From Leptospirales bacterium (lineage in GTDB: Bacteria; Spirochaetota; Leptospiria; Leptospirales; Leptonemataceae): 64,000 nucleotides of DNA. A model generated the notes under the pieces. The model ran no database searches, was not told where the DNA came from, and saw only the letters and a program-made list of their open reading frames with translations. The stretch is taken from assembly GCA_016788865.1 (NCBI GenBank), contig JAEUSB010000048.1:1-64000 (forward strand), in the 5' to 3' direction. This document shows, piece after piece, positions 62,874 to 64,000 of the stretch (the first letter of the stretch is position 1; every line of letters begins with the position of its first letter). The translations under genes were made by a program, and so were the position numbers.

Positions 62874-63983
62874 TCAGAAAAGAAAAGGTCGATACAACAC
62901 GAAGTCACTCGCTGTCGGTACATTCTGTGTTCCGATCAGCCGCAAAGAGTATCCGTCGGCACCTATCGAAAGCAGTGAAACCGAGGCATTTGAAAGCAGC
63001 GCAATGTAACGGCCAGTTGGATCGATCAGAATATCTGTGGCTGTTGCAGGCACGCTGATTGGCGTCCCAATTGGCGAGAGCACAACATTCGCACTGCTTG
63101 CATCGACAAGGTGCGGACGAATCAAGTTTGCCGTTGAATCCACAATAAACAGAATCGACTCAAGTGCTGCGTACGCCCCCGCCGTATAGCCCGCAACGCC
63201 GGGCGTGTACGTGCCGGCAGCAAGCAAGGATCCGTCTGCCTGCAATCGGTAGTGCGAAACGTCAGATGTAGTTGGATTGAAACAATGAACCAGCGAGCCG
63301 TTCTGCGCAAAAGCAAGCGAGATCGCCTGAACGCCGCAGGATGGAGAAATCATATTGCTGAGCGTGCCATCGGAGGCGATGTCGAAGCGCTTGAAGGTCG
63401 TCGCGGCGTCGCCCACATAAAGATACCGACCGGTGGGGTCCACAATTGGTTTTCGCGAGCTGCTTAACCCGCCAACCAATCCGCCGACTGAATTCATCCC
63501 ACCCTTGCCGTCCGCTGAATAGACCTGAATTTGTGTCGACCCCACAGCATAAATGAACCGCCCCGATGGATGCATTGCTAAAGTATTGCCGTTTCCGCTT
63601 GGCATTGTGAACGATTGCAGGTGGGTCAACACACCCGTTTCCGGATCAGCCCTGAAAGATTTAAGCTCCGGGAACGTGATGACGGCGGCATAAACAATGG
63701 ACGCCGCCGAATCCACAGCAATTCCTCTTGTAGTACCTCCCGTTGCAATCGAGCCGGCACCGGCGAGATCCATAGTGCTATTTACAAAATCGATTCGAAA
63801 CATGGAAATAATCTGCGAAGCGTTTGTCGAAGCGTATACGCCACGACCACGTTGAACCTTTGAGTAGGCCAGGGTGGCCAGAAGCGGGGAACACGTGATG
63901 TCCGTTGGTTCGCAGTCGTGTGAAGCCGAGCACTGGACGAGCAAGAACAAACACATAACAACGGTTAGCCGCTTTTTGCGCAT
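62874..63983 (-). CDS. Beta-propeller lipoprotein (lactonase-like)
   Basis: This is a 369-residue lipoprotein: the leader ends in LLVQC (Cys18), followed by a Cys-rich segment (HDCEPTDITCSPLLATL) seen in many leptospiral lipoproteins. The rest is a seven-bladed propeller of the 6-phosphogluconolactonase/YVTN-like group, with blades such as SFRADPETGVLTHLQSF, HPSGRFIYAVG, DPTGRYLYVGD and DPTGRYIALLS. Whether it has lactonase activity is unknown; surface binding is as likely. The ATG at 63983 is chosen; a TTG at 63992 is possible. The 5' control region lies at the window edge. Confidence 0.82.
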   Translation of the reverse strand: MRKKRLTVVMCLFLLVQCSASHDCEPTDITCSPLLATLAYSKVQRGRGVYASTNASQIISMFRIDFVNSTMDLAGAGSIATGGTTRGIAVDSAASIVYAAVITFPELKSFRADPETGVLTHLQSFTMPSGNGNTLAMHPSGRFIYAVGSTQIQVYSADGKGGMNSVGGLVGGLSSSRKPIVDPTGRYLYVGDAATTFKRFDIASDGTLSNMISPSCGVQAISLAFAQNGSLVHCFNPTTSDVSHYRLQADGSLLAAGTYTPGVAGYTAGAYAALESILFIVDSTANLIRPHLVDASSANVVLSPIGTPISVPATATDILIDPTGRYIALLSNASVSLLSIGADGYSLRLIGTQNVPTASDFVLYRPFLF

Positions 63984-64000
63984 GCGAAACAAGTTAAGAT

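Noticed and set aside
1..64000. tRNA, rRNA, CRISPR arrays, insertion sequences, phage genes and replication origin
   Set aside because: Looked for on both strands by motif; none seen. Short RNAs without strong motifs could be missed by eye.

Overview
The window reads as a chromosomal segment of a spirochaete of the order Leptospirales (Leptospira, Leptonema or Turneriella relatives). The signs are a DUF1554 lipoprotein (a family known mainly from Leptospira), many lipoproteins with relaxed spirochaetal lipoboxes, a beta-propeller lipoprotein with a leptospiral-style Cys-rich N-terminus, and many SpoIIE-type phosphatases with anti-sigma-like ATPases. The assignment is inferred from family content, not from a search. 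Base composition looks balanced and fairly even. Genes are dense, with many ATGA and TAATG overlaps. I see no rRNA, tRNA, CRISPR array, insertion sequence or prophage.

Layout. 0-6.7 kb: an MlaE-type lipid transport permease with an unknown aromatic-repeat secreted protein, a carboxyl transferase coupled to a small HTH protein, a polytopic glycosyltransferase-like protein and ArsC. 6.7-9.6 kb: a PAS histidine kinase (HisKA_2) and a response regulator ending in a degenerate GGDEF domain. 9.5-11.7 kb: a MocR regulator divergent from a flavin-oxidase-like gene. 11.7-14.4 kb: 3-hydroxyacyl-CoA dehydrogenase, DinB and a lipoprotein hydrolase. 14.5-23 kb: a lone HATPase, an MFS transporter, a royal-jelly-type propeller, small secreted or membrane proteins, methylglyoxal synthase and an M28 peptidase. 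23-27 kb: a chemotaxis-like cluster (CheA-like membrane kinase, CheY, two CheX). 27-32.5 kb: dihydrolipoyl dehydrogenase, malic enzyme and a large TonB-dependent receptor. 32.5-33.7 kb: a repeat-bearing intergenic zone around a MORN-repeat gene. 33.6-38.8 kb: a tightly overlapping partner-switching operon. 38.8-47.5 kb: SPOR and OmpA-like envelope proteins, HflX with a J-domain protein, the DUF1554 lipoprotein, a thioredoxin-TPR protein, HisC and a pentapeptide-repeat membrane protein. 47.5-51.5 kb: a four-gene overlapping operon (secreted protein, metalloprotease, lipoprotein, divergent Fpg-like glycosylase) and a thiolase. 51.6-64 kb: a P460-type cytochrome lipoprotein, a TPR lipoprotein with a methyltransferase-like end, an ABC exporter, a 7TM sensor kinase, RhlE, TrpB-TrpA and a propeller lipoprotein.

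How the genes work together. Central metabolism (fatty acid beta-oxidation steps, malic enzyme, Lpd, Trp and His synthesis) is interleaved with an unusually rich signalling load. At least three separate modules use Bergerat ATPases or PP2C phosphatases rather than classical His-Asp pairs. The most interesting unexplained items are the MlaE-linked aromatic-repeat protein, the five-gene coupled phosphatase/kinase/STAS operon, the EF-hand-bearing CheA-like sensor, the TPR/methyltransferase-like lipoprotein, and the protease operon that ends in a glycosylase lacking its usual lysine.
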